This document shows positions 1 to 27,228 of a stretch of 64,000 nucleotides of DNA, piece after piece. The notes under the pieces are model-generated. The model was not told where the DNA came from, did not search any database, and saw only the letters and a program-made list of their open reading frames with translations. A program made the translations under genes and the position numbers. The DNA comes from Paraescarpia echinospica (Eukaryota > Annelida > Polychaeta > Sabellida > Siboglinidae), in NCBI GenBank assembly GCA_020002185.1, contig CM034534.1:65812717-65876716 (forward strand). The letters run 5' to 3'. Within the stretch, counting starts at the first letter, position 1. Every line of letters starts with the position of its first letter.

Positions 1-1008
1 GTCTTGTCACAAAATCCAGGTGACAGATAAATTATGTAGGCTGAAGGCTAAATAGCGGCCCAGCAATAGGCTTTGGCAAGTTACCAGATGCAACAACCAA
101 ACTCGGTTCTTCCGACCATTAACAAATGTACGCAGTTTTTTATTAAGCTGACCGCGCGTAGTATATCATATCTTCACACACTATATCTTGGTACATCAAA
201 GTCCCGGATTCGCGATGGGCTACACTTATTGGAAAAGCAGCTTTAATTATATGTATTAGGCTTCTCGCCACATTGCCACACTCCACGACTCAGTCGACCG
301 CGATAACTACGAGTATTAGTCAGAGCTGTTATTGTTGGTGTCTATGACTCGGGAAGTAGGCCTATGGCGCCGCACCGCTTCATTGCACACGCGTTGTGTG
401 CGAGTGTTCATGTATGATGTCAACACGTGTACAAGGCGCTGTTTATGCACGCAACCAACTGCAAACTTTTTCTATTTCGCCGCTGTAAGAGTTATGCAAC
501 ACTAAAGGTTACCCTGAACTCAGAGTTATCTACGGACCGATCGTGAGTGCCGGTTTATTGCTTCGGTATAATTTTTTGCTAAAATGGGTATATAATTTTT
601 TTATTATTACATGTATGTGTAAGGTTAATCAACTTGATAATCACGTCCCTACTATGGCACTTGTAACCAATTGACTACGGCACTGGTAACCAATTGTGAT
701 TGTCACCCCTATGTAGGGGCTCTTCGGCATTCCATGCCTTTCTTGGGGTTTGCTTATCCATTTCCGGACGTTGCAGCCTTGATGGATTGTCTATAGACAG
801 CTCTTTCGTTTGCATGTCTATGATTACTGTATTAAATAAATGGAATGCCATTTTCTCACTCATACATACAGTTATGACTGATATGAACAGAAACTAGCTC
901 AAGAACACGTGGTCAGATTAAGTAGGGATATTAAATTTAATAACATAATATGCAGGCATGCAAAATGGGCATATAAAAAAGTAGTTCATTATTTACTCCC
1001 TAAACCTG
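1..1008. other. Non-coding stretch, nothing recognised
   Basis: Mixed-composition DNA without a convincing ORF, RNA gene or repeat. Short overlapping open frames on both strands around 675-897 have no recognisable protein features and look like chance. Confidence 0.5.
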
Positions 1009-1419
1009 CGTGCATGCTCCAATGTCCATCAGCGGTTGTATTTCCTCCGCAGACTGAGAGCCTTTGGTGTTAATGAAAAAATACGTGTTCTCTTTTATCG
1101 CTCCATTATTGGAAGTGTACTGCGTTGTGGGATTAATGCTTATTTTGACAATTTGGCTGTCCTGTTGAAATCACATATTTCTCGCATGATAAGAACTGCC
1201 GCGAAAATCACAGGTTCCACTTATCCCATGATCTATCTTCAGGAGATTTTTGAGCAGATATTGAGAAGACAGTCAGTCAAGATAATTTCCAATACTAAAC
1301 ATGCTTTACATACTGATTTTCAACTAATGCCACCTGGCAGACGTTACGGCACATCTCGGTGCAGGCGTAACAGGTTGAACGACCTGGTGCCATTGTCCAT
1401 CAAACAGCTTAACTCATGA
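1009..1419 (+). pseudogene. C-terminal fragment of a non-LTR retrotransposon reverse transcriptase
   Basis: The frame reads HQRLYFLRRLRAFGV, then FYRSIIGSVL, then ends GRRYGTSRCRRNRL...PLSIKQLNS before a stop. This is the usual order of the domain that follows the RT palm and thumb in many LINE ORF2 proteins (YFLRRLR motif, FYRS..ES-L motif, terminal basic PLSIxLLN motif). No RT core, endonuclease or ORF1 precedes it, so it is a 5'-truncated dead copy, as target-primed reverse transcription commonly leaves. The first ATG in the frame is internal, so no start is assigned. The clade cannot be fixed from this end alone. It shares no obvious identity with the larger LINEs elsewhere in the window. 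Confidence 0.7.
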
Positions 1420-1808
1420 TGCCTGCTGCTAGTGTCTCTCATCATAATAATATGCACAAGTATACTGCCATGTTTTAGTCATGTTTAGTCATGTCCTCAG
1501 CATAATAAGTGATGTGTGCAATGCATATAATGTTTATTTGTTCATTTATTTTATCTGCTGTTTTATTCCATGTTTTTCTATAACGAATTACGTCGGTTCT
1601 AACCCAAGAGAAATTTCTGAGTAATGAATATCTTGTCTTATCTTACGCGTGCATGAAAACGGCGTGCATACGTGGAAAGAAAAGTGTGCTTATTACAGCA
1701 ATACTGGGATCGGTTCGGTTGACTTATTTCGTAGTGTGAGCACAACGTGTTGCCTTATTTTTACTAGGCATGATTTGTTGAATATACTGGTAAACTTGTG
1801 CAATTGTG
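1420..1808. other. Non-coding, probable 3' part of the LINE fragment plus flank
   Basis: No coding signal. The AT-rich sequence right after the LINE stop is probably its 3' UTR; the end of the element cannot be placed. Confidence 0.35.
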
Positions 1809-1940
<132 letters not shown>

Positions 1941-2576
1941 CTCCGCCCTCTCTCTGTCTCTTGCTTCAGGCATTAAAATAAATGTTCTCATAAGTCATAA
2001 AAGATACAATAGATATGATTTGTTCAATTTCTTTCTGACATTCATACCGTCGAACTTTTTATACCAAATATTTGTTTATATTCGTTGTTCAACGCTTCGT
2101 GCTCGTGTTCGTTCCGTGCTCGTTCCATTCCACGGTCTTGCTTCTGTCGTTAATCACATTAAAGAAAGTGTAATGTTTATTGTTTGATAGCTGATATGGA
2201 ACAAGTTAGAGATGCGTGTGATTTAAATGCTCCGTTTTACATAACTAATTATTCGATCTCAGAATGCATCGTGCATTCATCAATATTATACTTCGTATTT
2301 TAATCGTTATTGCTTAGTACTTTTATTGACAGCAATCGTATAAAACGGCGATTTGACATGGGTGGCGTGCGCCTTGTAACGTACATTGCATTACCTGCGA
2401 TGCTTAGAACTATGTCTTCACCATCAGACGCTTAACAATTCTAGATCACATGGATTATTCTGTAAGTGATGTAAATAATTTGTATTCCGTTGAAACTACT
2501 CTTACGATATCTGTCGCCGGGTTTCTGGCAAGTGTTTTTTTACTGTAAATGGTGATGTGATTAATGTGGAATGTGC
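1941..2576. other. Non-coding stretch; duplication block starts near its end
   Basis: No gene seen. From about 2460 the sequence starts to resemble the region near 41.58 kb: both carry a GTTGAAA-ACT-TTACGATATCT context in front of a tRNA-Gly. This marks the left limit of the A/B segmental duplication visible here. Confidence 0.4.
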
Positions 2577-2647
2577 GCATTGGTGGTTCAGTGGTAGAAT
2601 GCTCGCCTGCCACGCGGGCGGCCCGGGTTCGATTCCCGGCCAATGCA
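2577..2647 (+). tRNA. tRNA-Gly (anticodon GCC)
   Basis: 71 bases, the canonical length for metazoan tRNA-Gly-GCC. The 7-bp acceptor stem is perfect (GCATTGG with CCAATGC, discriminator A). The D-arm is TGGTTCAGTGGTAGAA, the anticodon loop is CTGCCAC with GCC, and the T-arm is CCCGGGTTCGATTCCCGG, which is also a perfect B box. A T5 run at 2653-2657 is a plausible Pol III terminator. There is no intron and no mismatch that would break a stem. It is the only intact one of at least five related sequences in the window, so it could be a functional gene or a recent progenitor copy. Confidence 0.92.
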
Positions 2648-2698
2648 ACTTCTTTTTATTTTTAGCTTTAGGACTAATCCTTTGCGTACGTCATACAC

Positions 2699-2863
2699 TC
2701 CATCTTTCCCGTGTCTTCCAGAAGAAGCTACATACTGTTGAGCCCATAGTATGTTACACAAAATAATTTACCCCATGCGTGGGACATTTATCATCCATTG
2801 GCTTATCAAATGTAGACGGGCTCAACGGTATGTAGCTTCTTCTGGAAGACACGGGCAAGATGG
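2699..2863. repeat. Imperfect inverted repeat with ~46-bp arms next to tRNA-Gly
   Basis: The left arm (2699-2745, containing GTGTCTTCCAGAAGAAGC) is answered by its reverse complement at 2818-2863 (GCTTCTTCTGGAAGACAC). The duplicated copy near 41752-41797 has only the right arm, so the left arm was added in, or kept only by, this copy. The hairpin sits between the intact tRNA-Gly on + and a decayed tRNA-Gly on -, so the whole of 2577-3000 is roughly palindromic. Confidence 0.75.
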
Positions 2864-2938
2864 AGTACATGACATTATGCTGCGCTATGTAAGAACTTAC
2901 CTTTACCTTTTATTATTTGCGTGATGTAACAGAAAAGT

Positions 2939-3000
2939 TGCACTGGCCGGAAATCGAACCAGGGCCGCCACGTGGCAGTCTACCACTGAACCACCAATGC
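2939..3000 (-). pseudogene. tRNA-Gly pseudogene
   Basis: Read on the minus strand it begins GCATTGGTGGTTCAGTGGTAG and ends TTCGATTTCCGGCCAGTGCA. About nine bases of the anticodon arm are missing and a T-arm base is changed, giving 62 instead of 71 bases. The anticodon stem cannot form, so it is dead. Confidence 0.85.
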
Positions 3001-3220
3001 ATACATTTGTTGCACACTTTCGTGTTATATGTCCATAGATGTACATACGCAATTTCGAATGTTTTAGTATTAACTTGTAAGGCTGTCTAGCAAGGAAACC
3101 TATGTGCTCTATATCACAGTGAAGGTGGCTTGTACGCCAGAAATCTGTCAGGTCTTAGTGGAAACAATAGTTTTGGGTCAGTCAACATTTAGTCATATTT
3201 GTCATGTATTATTTTATACA

Positions 3221-3554
3221 TACATACATATATGCATGCACGTATGCATGCATGTATGCATGCATACACACATACATACATACATACATACATACATACA
3301 TACATACATACATACATACATACATACATACATACATACATACATACATACATACATACATACATACATACATACATACATACATACATACATACATACA
3401 TACATACATACATACATACATACATACATACATACATACATACATACATACAAACATGCATGCATGCATGCATAAATACGTACATATATATATAGATACA
3501 TACATACACACATAGACACACATACACACAGACACACAGACACACACACACACA
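3221..3554 (+). repeat. (CATA)n microsatellite with CATG and CACA flanks
   Basis: The core of about 180 bases of pure CATA lies at 3271-3452, flanked by GCATGCAT variants and an ACAC/AGAC tail. All ORFs here (His-Thr-Tyr or Cys-Met-Val repeats) are artefacts. The corresponding array in the second copy is 42545-43163. Confidence 0.97.
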
Positions 3555-5116
3555 TAGTCATAGTTTCTTTGAAGCAAACAACAGCTGTCTGATATTAAAC
3601 ATAATCTGAATGATTACGAATAGACGTCACAGTTGGCACTGTTATACTGTCCGGTCAGACTTATTCCGGAAGTGACGTTGCACCGTTATCATCCACCTAC
3701 ATCAACGCTATCTGTGTACTTCCATACGTCACGTATTTTTGTTGCAATTCCAATTATTATATAATATACACATGTATATATGTTAGTAAGTTACATATTC
3801 AGAAGAGTTGTCTAACTTATTACAACATAATCCGATTCAAGACCTTTGCCAAAATATCTACTAGTTGAAGCGCATCTGTTGTGGTAAAACACTATTTGTC
3901 CGATTGTATACTCTTTGAAACATACATTGTTTCCTATCGAACATATTGCCACTTAAATTTGTTACACATTTTAATCTTACGAAGACAGAGCGAAGCAGGC
4001 AGATTTGATTATTAATCGACAGTACACACGCTTACTCGATACGATTAGTCAACCACACTATTATATTTGAGTTGGTTGGGCCTAAATTAACACGTCGTAA
4101 ATCATACAGCCAGCCACGAGGTTAAAAAACTAATCTAACTACAATATCATTTCAACATTGTGCTTTCAGGCGCCAGTTATTTCCAATCTTGATACTTAAG
4201 TAGGCCTGCAGTAGGCCGACGATCTGTGGTTTCCGATCCGACATTAGGCATGTCAGTGTGACATCCAAATAATGCATTCTTATCTGACATAGATAAGGTT
4301 TAGGGCGACTAACAAAATAGGGATTTCAACATTGTTTCTTTTAAGACGCCGCTCCTAATAAAATTATGGAGTCAATATTGTGAGATTCCACATTTGGAGA
4401 GAAAACAGATTTTTGGAGCGTGTGGATTACTTAATTCAACGTTAGGAACTTTTTTCTATGAAATGGCACGTGGCACTTAATTACCGTAACTGTAATAGAA
4501 TAAGTATATACTAGGCGTTACATAAGTATTATATTCCTACAACTTAGCATCCGATACGGCTTTGAGGTTTCAATAGCTACACAATCCCGTGGATTGAATT
4601 GTTAACTATTTAATTACTACACTGCATTGTTAATCCGTGTATAAGGCTGAATGGAATATTAACACTCGAGTCGTCACCTGCACAATCATACTAATAGACG
4701 CAAACGATTTAATCCGGATTATGTTCGGAATACTAAATCACGCGACGCAATACACAACAGCAATTGTGTCGTGAATATCAACTAACAACTTTGGTTGTTA
4801 ACACAACGGCCGTAGGATGGTAGTTTTAGGAAAATCTGGAAGATTTTATATTGAATCATGTTTGATACTAAATAATGGGTATATATGGAAGGATCCTACA
4901 AGTATTTTTTTATAAAGTAGGTCGTGGCGGTTAGTGAATAATACTGGACGAATTCCTTAATCGATGCTAACTTGTACATATTAACAAATGCATTCTATCA
5001 CTGAACCACCAATGCGCACGCATTGATGACGTCACTACGTCGCGTCATGTTTGATCTAGAATACTGATTATATGTAGTTAATAACGCAACTAAGTTATTA
5101 ACTAATGTTAAACTTA
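3555..5116. other. Non-coding, present only in copy A of the duplication
   Basis: No gene found. Near 3755-3797 it carries a 42-base AT-rich motif (core TATAATATACAC...TGTTAGTAAGT) that recurs at about 9037 and 48739. At 4990-5015 there is a 26-base minus-strand remnant of the 5' half of tRNA-Gly. In copy B the microsatellite is joined directly to the equivalent of position 7614, so everything from here to about 7613 is missing there. Confidence 0.5.
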
Positions 5117-5124
5117 CTGCATCG

Positions 5125-5893
5125 CAGAGGCCGGCAACCTCTTTGAATGGAGAGCCAAACAGATGACATGGACTAAGTCGGCGGGCCACACATTTATTAG
5201 TGAATATTGATTATCGTTAGCCCAATCCTCGTGAGAACTAGTACATTGTGTTATGTTTGGAATCTGAATAAAAGCAATCTTGTTTAAAACTATGCATTAA
5301 AATTTTACTTTTTACAAATTGTTACCAGTTACGAATAAAACGTATTATTATCATCATCCATCAACGTCTAAATGTGGACAACTCTTGGATGTCGGTAATA
5401 ACATGCACACATTATGCATGGTTAGATCGAGTTCTTGGTACAAAAATGGCATCATCATGACTGGTTTGACACTTGAAGTCGAGATTGGCGAGACACCCAG
5501 CTCTGCATTTCGCAAATTGTGCCTCCCACAATATAGCAACGTGATCTCAGATTAAGGGGAGATGAACTGGACTATCTAACTGGTGAGATGTTCTCGCAAA
5601 TCCATTTGGATTCTGCAAGTTCCAGTACTTCTGTACCCTTATGGTCTGTGAACACACTACAAATCCAATACCTCTGCTCATAGGGCCACTAATGTGCGGC
5701 CCACCGCAGCACATTCTCATTGTGTTCTGCATTTTCATTTACTTGACATTCAGACTTTCTTGAGGGACGATGGAGCAGTTCTTCCGACCGTGGAAGTTGC
5801 AATTACTGTTGACAACCCGCGGGCCGCATTGTGGACAATTTCGGTTTTAGTCCACATGAAACAGTTTCGCGGGCCGTACGTTGCTGACCCCTG
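5125..5893. mobile_element. hAT-type non-autonomous DNA transposon
   Basis: The left end reads CAGAGGCCGGCAACCTC and the right end, reverse-complemented, reads CAGGGGTCAGCAACGTAC. This is the CAGRGG(T/C)CRGCAAC terminal type common in hAT elements. The 8 bases before and after are CTGCATCG and CTGTAGCG, a 6/8-matching 8-bp target-site duplication, the length hAT makes. The 769-bp interior has only short open frames with no transposase motifs (GGGCCGCATTGTGG-type GC-rich stretches near the right end are typical of such termini). It is an old internally deleted copy. Confidence 0.65.
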
Positions 5894-5901
5894 CTGTAGC
5901 G

Positions 5902-6373
5902 TACAAACGTATGTATTTAAGACGCCAAATTGTATTATCTAACCATGGATATCACCTTTATGCACTGTTGCAACTGATTGTAGCCCATTAATAATAATTA
6001 TTGCTGCTGCGTAATTCACCGTAACAATATCTCACAAGGTCATGTTGACATGTTTGTACTACTTTGTAGAGCAGTTAATAGCAAATCATTATTTATGGGC
6101 TTCATGTTTTCTGGGTATGAGAACTGTGAACTCATTGTAGATATACGGCCAGTGGTTGTGGTTGGTCACAGAAGCGTTAACGTCTATTAAAATGTTATTG
6201 TACGGTGTAAATGCTTTGTATAGAATCCGCAACAGAATCCTTCGACATATTGAGTATGTGTAGGGGTATAACTCCTTGGCGCAAGTTCAGACCTATTTAA
6301 CAATGTCTTAACTAAATAAATTAAGCATATCTTCTAGGCCTACTAGCTATTTAGATGAGCTACATATGAATAC
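5902..6373. other. Non-coding stretch, nothing recognised
   Basis: AT-rich sequence without ORFs of note, RNA motifs or recognisable repeats. Confidence 0.4.
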
Positions 6374-6541
6374 ACACACACACGCACACGCACACGCACA
6401 CGCACACGCACACGCACACGCACACGCACACTCACACTCACACGCACACGCACACGCACACGCACACGCACACGCACACGCACACGCACACGCACACGCA
6501 CACGCACACGCACACGCACACGCACACGCACACGCACACGC
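6374..6541 (+). repeat. (CACACG)n alternating purine-pyrimidine array
   Basis: About 28 near-perfect hexamer copies with two CACTCA interruptions near 6429-6440. Strict alternation of purine and pyrimidine with CG steps makes it a strong Z-DNA former. The Ala-Cys, His-Ala and Val-Arg ORFs over it are artefacts. Confidence 0.95.
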
Positions 6542-7040
6542 ACCCCCCTCACACACATACACATAATTGACTTTGCATTTGACCGAACGGCGCAATGTTT
6601 GATAAAACATCTCACTGAAGCCGTGTTCTATGCTGTGTAGGGGAGGCCGGTGCAAAGTGACCAGTGAGGCAAAGTGAAATATGTTTTGTTTGGACTAAGA
6701 AGCATGCCTCGGTGGTTCAGTTTGCCCCGGCCTCTTCTACATTTTCATGTTTACCATAAATGTAGACAATGGTGTGGTGAGGCTTTTGTAACATAGAAGG
6801 GATGATATTTAGGTCTCAAATTGTAGTATTGTGCACCCAAGGATTCAATTTAATGTTAATACGTATCAATTATCTGTGACGTCACAGAAACCCGGATGTG
6901 TACAGATCTTTTTTTCTTAGGGTTTTTCTTTAATATGGCTTCTTTTTAGGAATAAACTCATAAATTGTATTGATACAAGCAAAGAAAAAATATCAGGTAT
7001 TTATTTTAAGCAAGACTATATTCAGATACGTACAGTCAGT
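6542..7040. other. Non-coding stretch between repeats
   Basis: No gene or element recognised. Confidence 0.4.
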
Positions 7041-7205
7041 TTGCATGTGGTTAGTCGTGTTGCAGTTATTCACTTATGTAGCTTCATTATTCGTTTGCAT
7101 GTGGGTAGTCGTGTTGCAGTTATTCACTTATGTAGCTTCATTATTCGTTTGCATGTGGGTAGTCGTGTTGCAGTTATTCACTTAGGTAGCTTCATTATTC
7201 GTGTG
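7041..7205 (+). repeat. 54-bp minisatellite, three units
   Basis: Units start at 7041, 7095 and 7149 (each TTGCATGTGGK-TAGTCGTGTTG...). The period, 54, is divisible by three, so two frames stay open across it, but no homologous protein or start context is evident. Confidence 0.9.
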
Positions 7206-7319
7206 CACCATTTTAGGTTTTCGTTATGCTTATAGTGTGCGATAATCTTATCTAAATTATTCTATTATGGGTTAGATGATGAATCAAATAGAAGAAATGT
7301 TGTTAACAATGCTAGCGAC

Positions 7320-7500
7320 ATTGGCTGACGCACATGTACGTCACTACCTTTCCAGTAGCCTAGCAACGGCATCAGCAGTGGCCATGATGCCAACATAAAT
7401 GGCGGCCTCGGGAGGGGGTCGTAGATGAAACTTCGAAATTTCGATTCCCGCGCATGCAGTGGATACGACCCCTCCTTGGTCTATCCCAAAATACTGCTCC
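7320..7500 (+). promoter_or_regulatory. Upstream region of SQOR copy A, shared with pseudogene copy C
   Basis: Blocks such as GTAGCCTAGCAACGGC, GTGGCCATGATGCCAACATA and ACGACCCCTCC recur in the same order at about 27250-27380, upstream of broken copy C, although the DNA around them has diverged. The region lies 480-660 bp before the copy A start codon. Conservation of order and spacing between two copies suggests a promoter or 5' UTR; no TATA box was seen. Copy B lacks it. Confidence 0.5.
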
Positions 7501-7976
7501 TGTAATTACGAACTCCAAAACAAATTGACGTGGTTATAAGAAGATAAGCCTATATGTTTGTAAACAGAAGCAGCACCGATGTTAGTATTTAATACCATGT
7601 CGTCAGACAAACGTGACATTGTAAAGAAACCGTAAAGTCGATGAATCCAGTAAATGAACCTGCATATTTGATGTATCTAATATCGCAGTTAGCGCGGTCA
7701 GCCGCCTGTCACTGTCACGTGTGGACTTCAACTAGTCAACGTGCTACATGAATGGTTAACGTTACTGTGCAACGCCTACCCACGCAACGCCGAGAGGAGG
7801 CCACGAGGAATCTCAGCCACCCGTAACAGGTGATATTACTTTAAAAAGCGCATAGAACCAATGCACGCATCGAGTGAGACATAGACCCTAGAAGGAACTG
7901 GAAGGGACAACGCCACAGAAGATTAACACCTCCATAGTGGTCCTTTTGTGGGGATTGCCGAACATTGTTTTTAATC

Positions 7977-23869
<15,893 letters not shown>

Positions 23870-23997
23870 TCTTCCCTTGGTGACAGCCGTCAACACTGCC
23901 TGCGTAAGACGTTACATCACTTTATGTGTGATGGCCACAACTTCCGGTTCCCGGTGGTCGATCGGATGTCTACCGTCTGGCCAAAAATCTGAAGAAT

Positions 23998-24003
23998 AAT
24001 AAA
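23998..24003 (+). terminator. Poly(A) signal AATAAA of SQOR copy A
   Basis: Perfect hexamer 129 bases after the stop codon; the only one close to exon 10. Confidence 0.65.
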
Positions 24004-25218
24004 ACTGAATACGGATTAATGACCCGGGTTGTGAATAACCGGAGAGGTCTGTATACGATGCCACGGTTGAGGTATAGAAGTCATAGAATGGATATCCAGA
24101 CGAATACGTACGCTTTTAGTATTTAAAGATAGGCGAGCACGTCATCTAACCCAAAATGTACAGTTGAAGGGTTTCAGGGCTTGACGCGACAAACGCCATT
24201 AATTGAAATTCATCCGAATAGGGACGACACGATTGTTTAACTACGTGTTGAACTAGTGCGATGTGCAATTCTTATAAAAATGCGCCATCTCTGTTAAACA
24301 ACATGCAGAAAACAGTATTTGTTTTCAGAAAGCAACAAGCGCCGTCTGTCTTTTAAAGTTAAGCTCAAAACACTCATTGCCGAATTTAAAAACTGATATT
24401 TGTTGTTATAAAATATGTTTTATTATAGTGACATGTTATGAAGTTTCATCGATTTAAATTCTCAAATGTTAACTGTCCACGTATTTTAGTCATGCTTTCG
24501 TTCAAACGTGTGATTCAAATGCAAGAATATAAACATATTTTTTGAACATGTGAAGAGTAAATTAAACGAAAGTTGAATACATTGTAGTGTCTTGAACGGG
24601 ATGGATGTGTATGGATATATTGTGTTTTGACAAAAAAGGCATGACTATGTCGCGTTTTGATAACAAAAAATGTGTTATTACATTTTCAATAACAAGCCTG
24701 TCAAAACAAGTTCAGTTTTTGCCATCATTCTCTGAGATTTTGGATTCTAGATGCATTTGGACTTCATGCACGAGTTTCCATTTGACGAAAGTGACAATTT
24801 TTCAAAATCCACAAAATGGATGTAAAGCGTGTTATCCTGAAACCCTTTTGTATACTTACAAGCATTCAAGTAGCGTAGCATCTAACTTATTTAGTCTACC
24901 ACCCACGAGTTTCGATCTGCATTGGTTCGATGACGCTAAACCATGGCGCTTTAACAAACATGTTACTAGAGATTACATTGGACGGTTAATCATCGCCTTC
25001 GGCTTCAAGGTTGATGATCGCACTGGTAAGAGTGGCGTGAGTTGATAGTATTTATTAACTAGGCCTATTCCAGTTTATAGTCTATTAGATACATTTACAA
25101 GCGTGAGTGTAGCTGTCGGTCGACCTTGCATCTGGGTCGTTGAGAAATTGTTGCAGGCGGAACAAAACAGAAGGGGAGTGCGTGTGACTGAACGAATGAG
25201 TATGTGAGGGGTTGAGTG
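24004..25218. other. Non-coding region downstream of SQOR copy A
   Basis: A 146-codon open frame at 24605-25045 has no recognisable motif, low-complexity-free but unfamiliar sequence and no promoter context; I treat it as chance. Confidence 0.4.
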
Positions 25219-26009
<791 letters not shown>

Positions 26010-26348
26010 GTTTATACAGGGATTTTAAATCGGTATATCTGGTACAGGTTCGTGTTGGACTGTTTCAAATCCATATGTAAACACAATTTGTTCCGGTACA
26101 AGTGTCAAATGTTGACGCTTCTAGCATAACTTCGGAGAATTGGTGCAAGTTTCTCGAATCGGTGCAACGTGTTTACAGAGGTAAACCATTGCAAGTTGTA
26201 CAGGTTAAAAGAAAACTTGCACCATTTTTCCGAAGTTATTTAATATTCGTCGATGGTTGCAAGTTTTACCAATACAAATTGTGTTTACACGGTTATTTGA
26301 AACGGTGTAACTTGAATAATTTGCACCGGTACAAATACCTGTGTAAAC
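26010..26348. mobile_element. 339-bp foldback MITE
   Basis: Starts GTTTATACAGGGATTT and ends AAATACCTGTGTAAAC (14/16 paired). Further in, TGTAAACACAATTTGT pairs with ACAAATTGTGTTTACA and AACTTCGGAGAATTGGTGCA pairs with TGCACCATTTTTCCGAAGTT, so nearly the whole element folds on itself around 26180. No coding capacity. Confidence 0.75.
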
Positions 26349-26959
26349 AAAGTTGCTTAACACAAACAGGGCGTTGCGAACGCTTCTACGTAAACACGTT
26401 AAGTTCCTTCAAAAGAAGGATCTTACGTTGTTACGGCTAGAATTGTGTAACAAAATACGCAAACCTCCGGATACTCACGAAGTCGCCTTATTGAATATTG
26501 ACACCTCAACATTTCGTTTAGGGAATATGTAACTGCAGATATTTAAAATAAGTAATTATGTAATTTAGTTTTCTATCATGTTGTCAAATAACTGTAAAAG
26601 AACTGTTCCATTTGTCTGTAACAGATTTCCCGCATCCGTGATTACATTTCGTTTTTCGATGTTACTTTAGTTAAAGTAACTGTTTAAGGGGTCAGATTGC
26701 AATTTCACGTCCTCTTTCCAATGTATGATGTAATAAAACTGTCGTTTTTGAAGGTTTATAATGTCGTCTGTTGTGTTCACGTAGTGTAGCAGCGAAATTA
26801 TATATGCCTTCAAGATATCTCCCTCAGACCGATCACTGCAGGGTGAAAGATGAGACAACACTTCATTTATCGCGAAGACGTAAATATTTGTTCGCCACCG
26901 TCATCGTCATCGCACATGACTTCAGTGTTACTGTTGTCGACCTTCCTTTCTCTTTCTAT
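26349..26959. other. Non-coding stretch, nothing recognised
   Basis: AT-rich, no feature seen. Confidence 0.4.
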
Positions 26960-27095
26960 AACAACGTGAACCACAAATTCAGAAGGGCGGAATACACGTA
27001 GATAAAAGGGGTTGGACTCTCGATAAGCCAAAAGGCTTCCTTGTCCATCCAGAGGAAATTCTCTGGGTGGCAATCTTGTTAAATCTTGTTAAATT
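26960..27095 (+). mobile_element. CR1 3' end fragment
   Basis: CTCTCGATAAGCCAAAAGGC and TTCCTTGTCCATCCAGAGG match the 3' UTR of the CR1 at 43525-43640 almost exactly but in opposite orientation. It ends with GGCAATCTTGTTAAATCTTG, the family's short tail repeat. Extreme 5' truncation. Confidence 0.85.
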
Positions 27096-27228
27096 ATCAT
27101 AGTTGTCAACGATATACTATTATTGATTTCTGGGTGCGCCTATCAAATACCTGTAATAAATCATACAGGCTCTATATGCGTCCTCCGATCGGAAATCAAA
27201 CGAAGAGTTACACTATCCTGATACGTGA

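Noticed and set aside
675..897. Overlapping 62- and 65-codon ORFs
   Set aside because: No recognisable protein and coding in both strands at once is unlikely.
24605..25045. 146-codon ORF downstream of SQOR copy A
   Set aside because: No motif, no homologue I recognise, no promoter or splice context; length is compatible with chance in AT-rich DNA.
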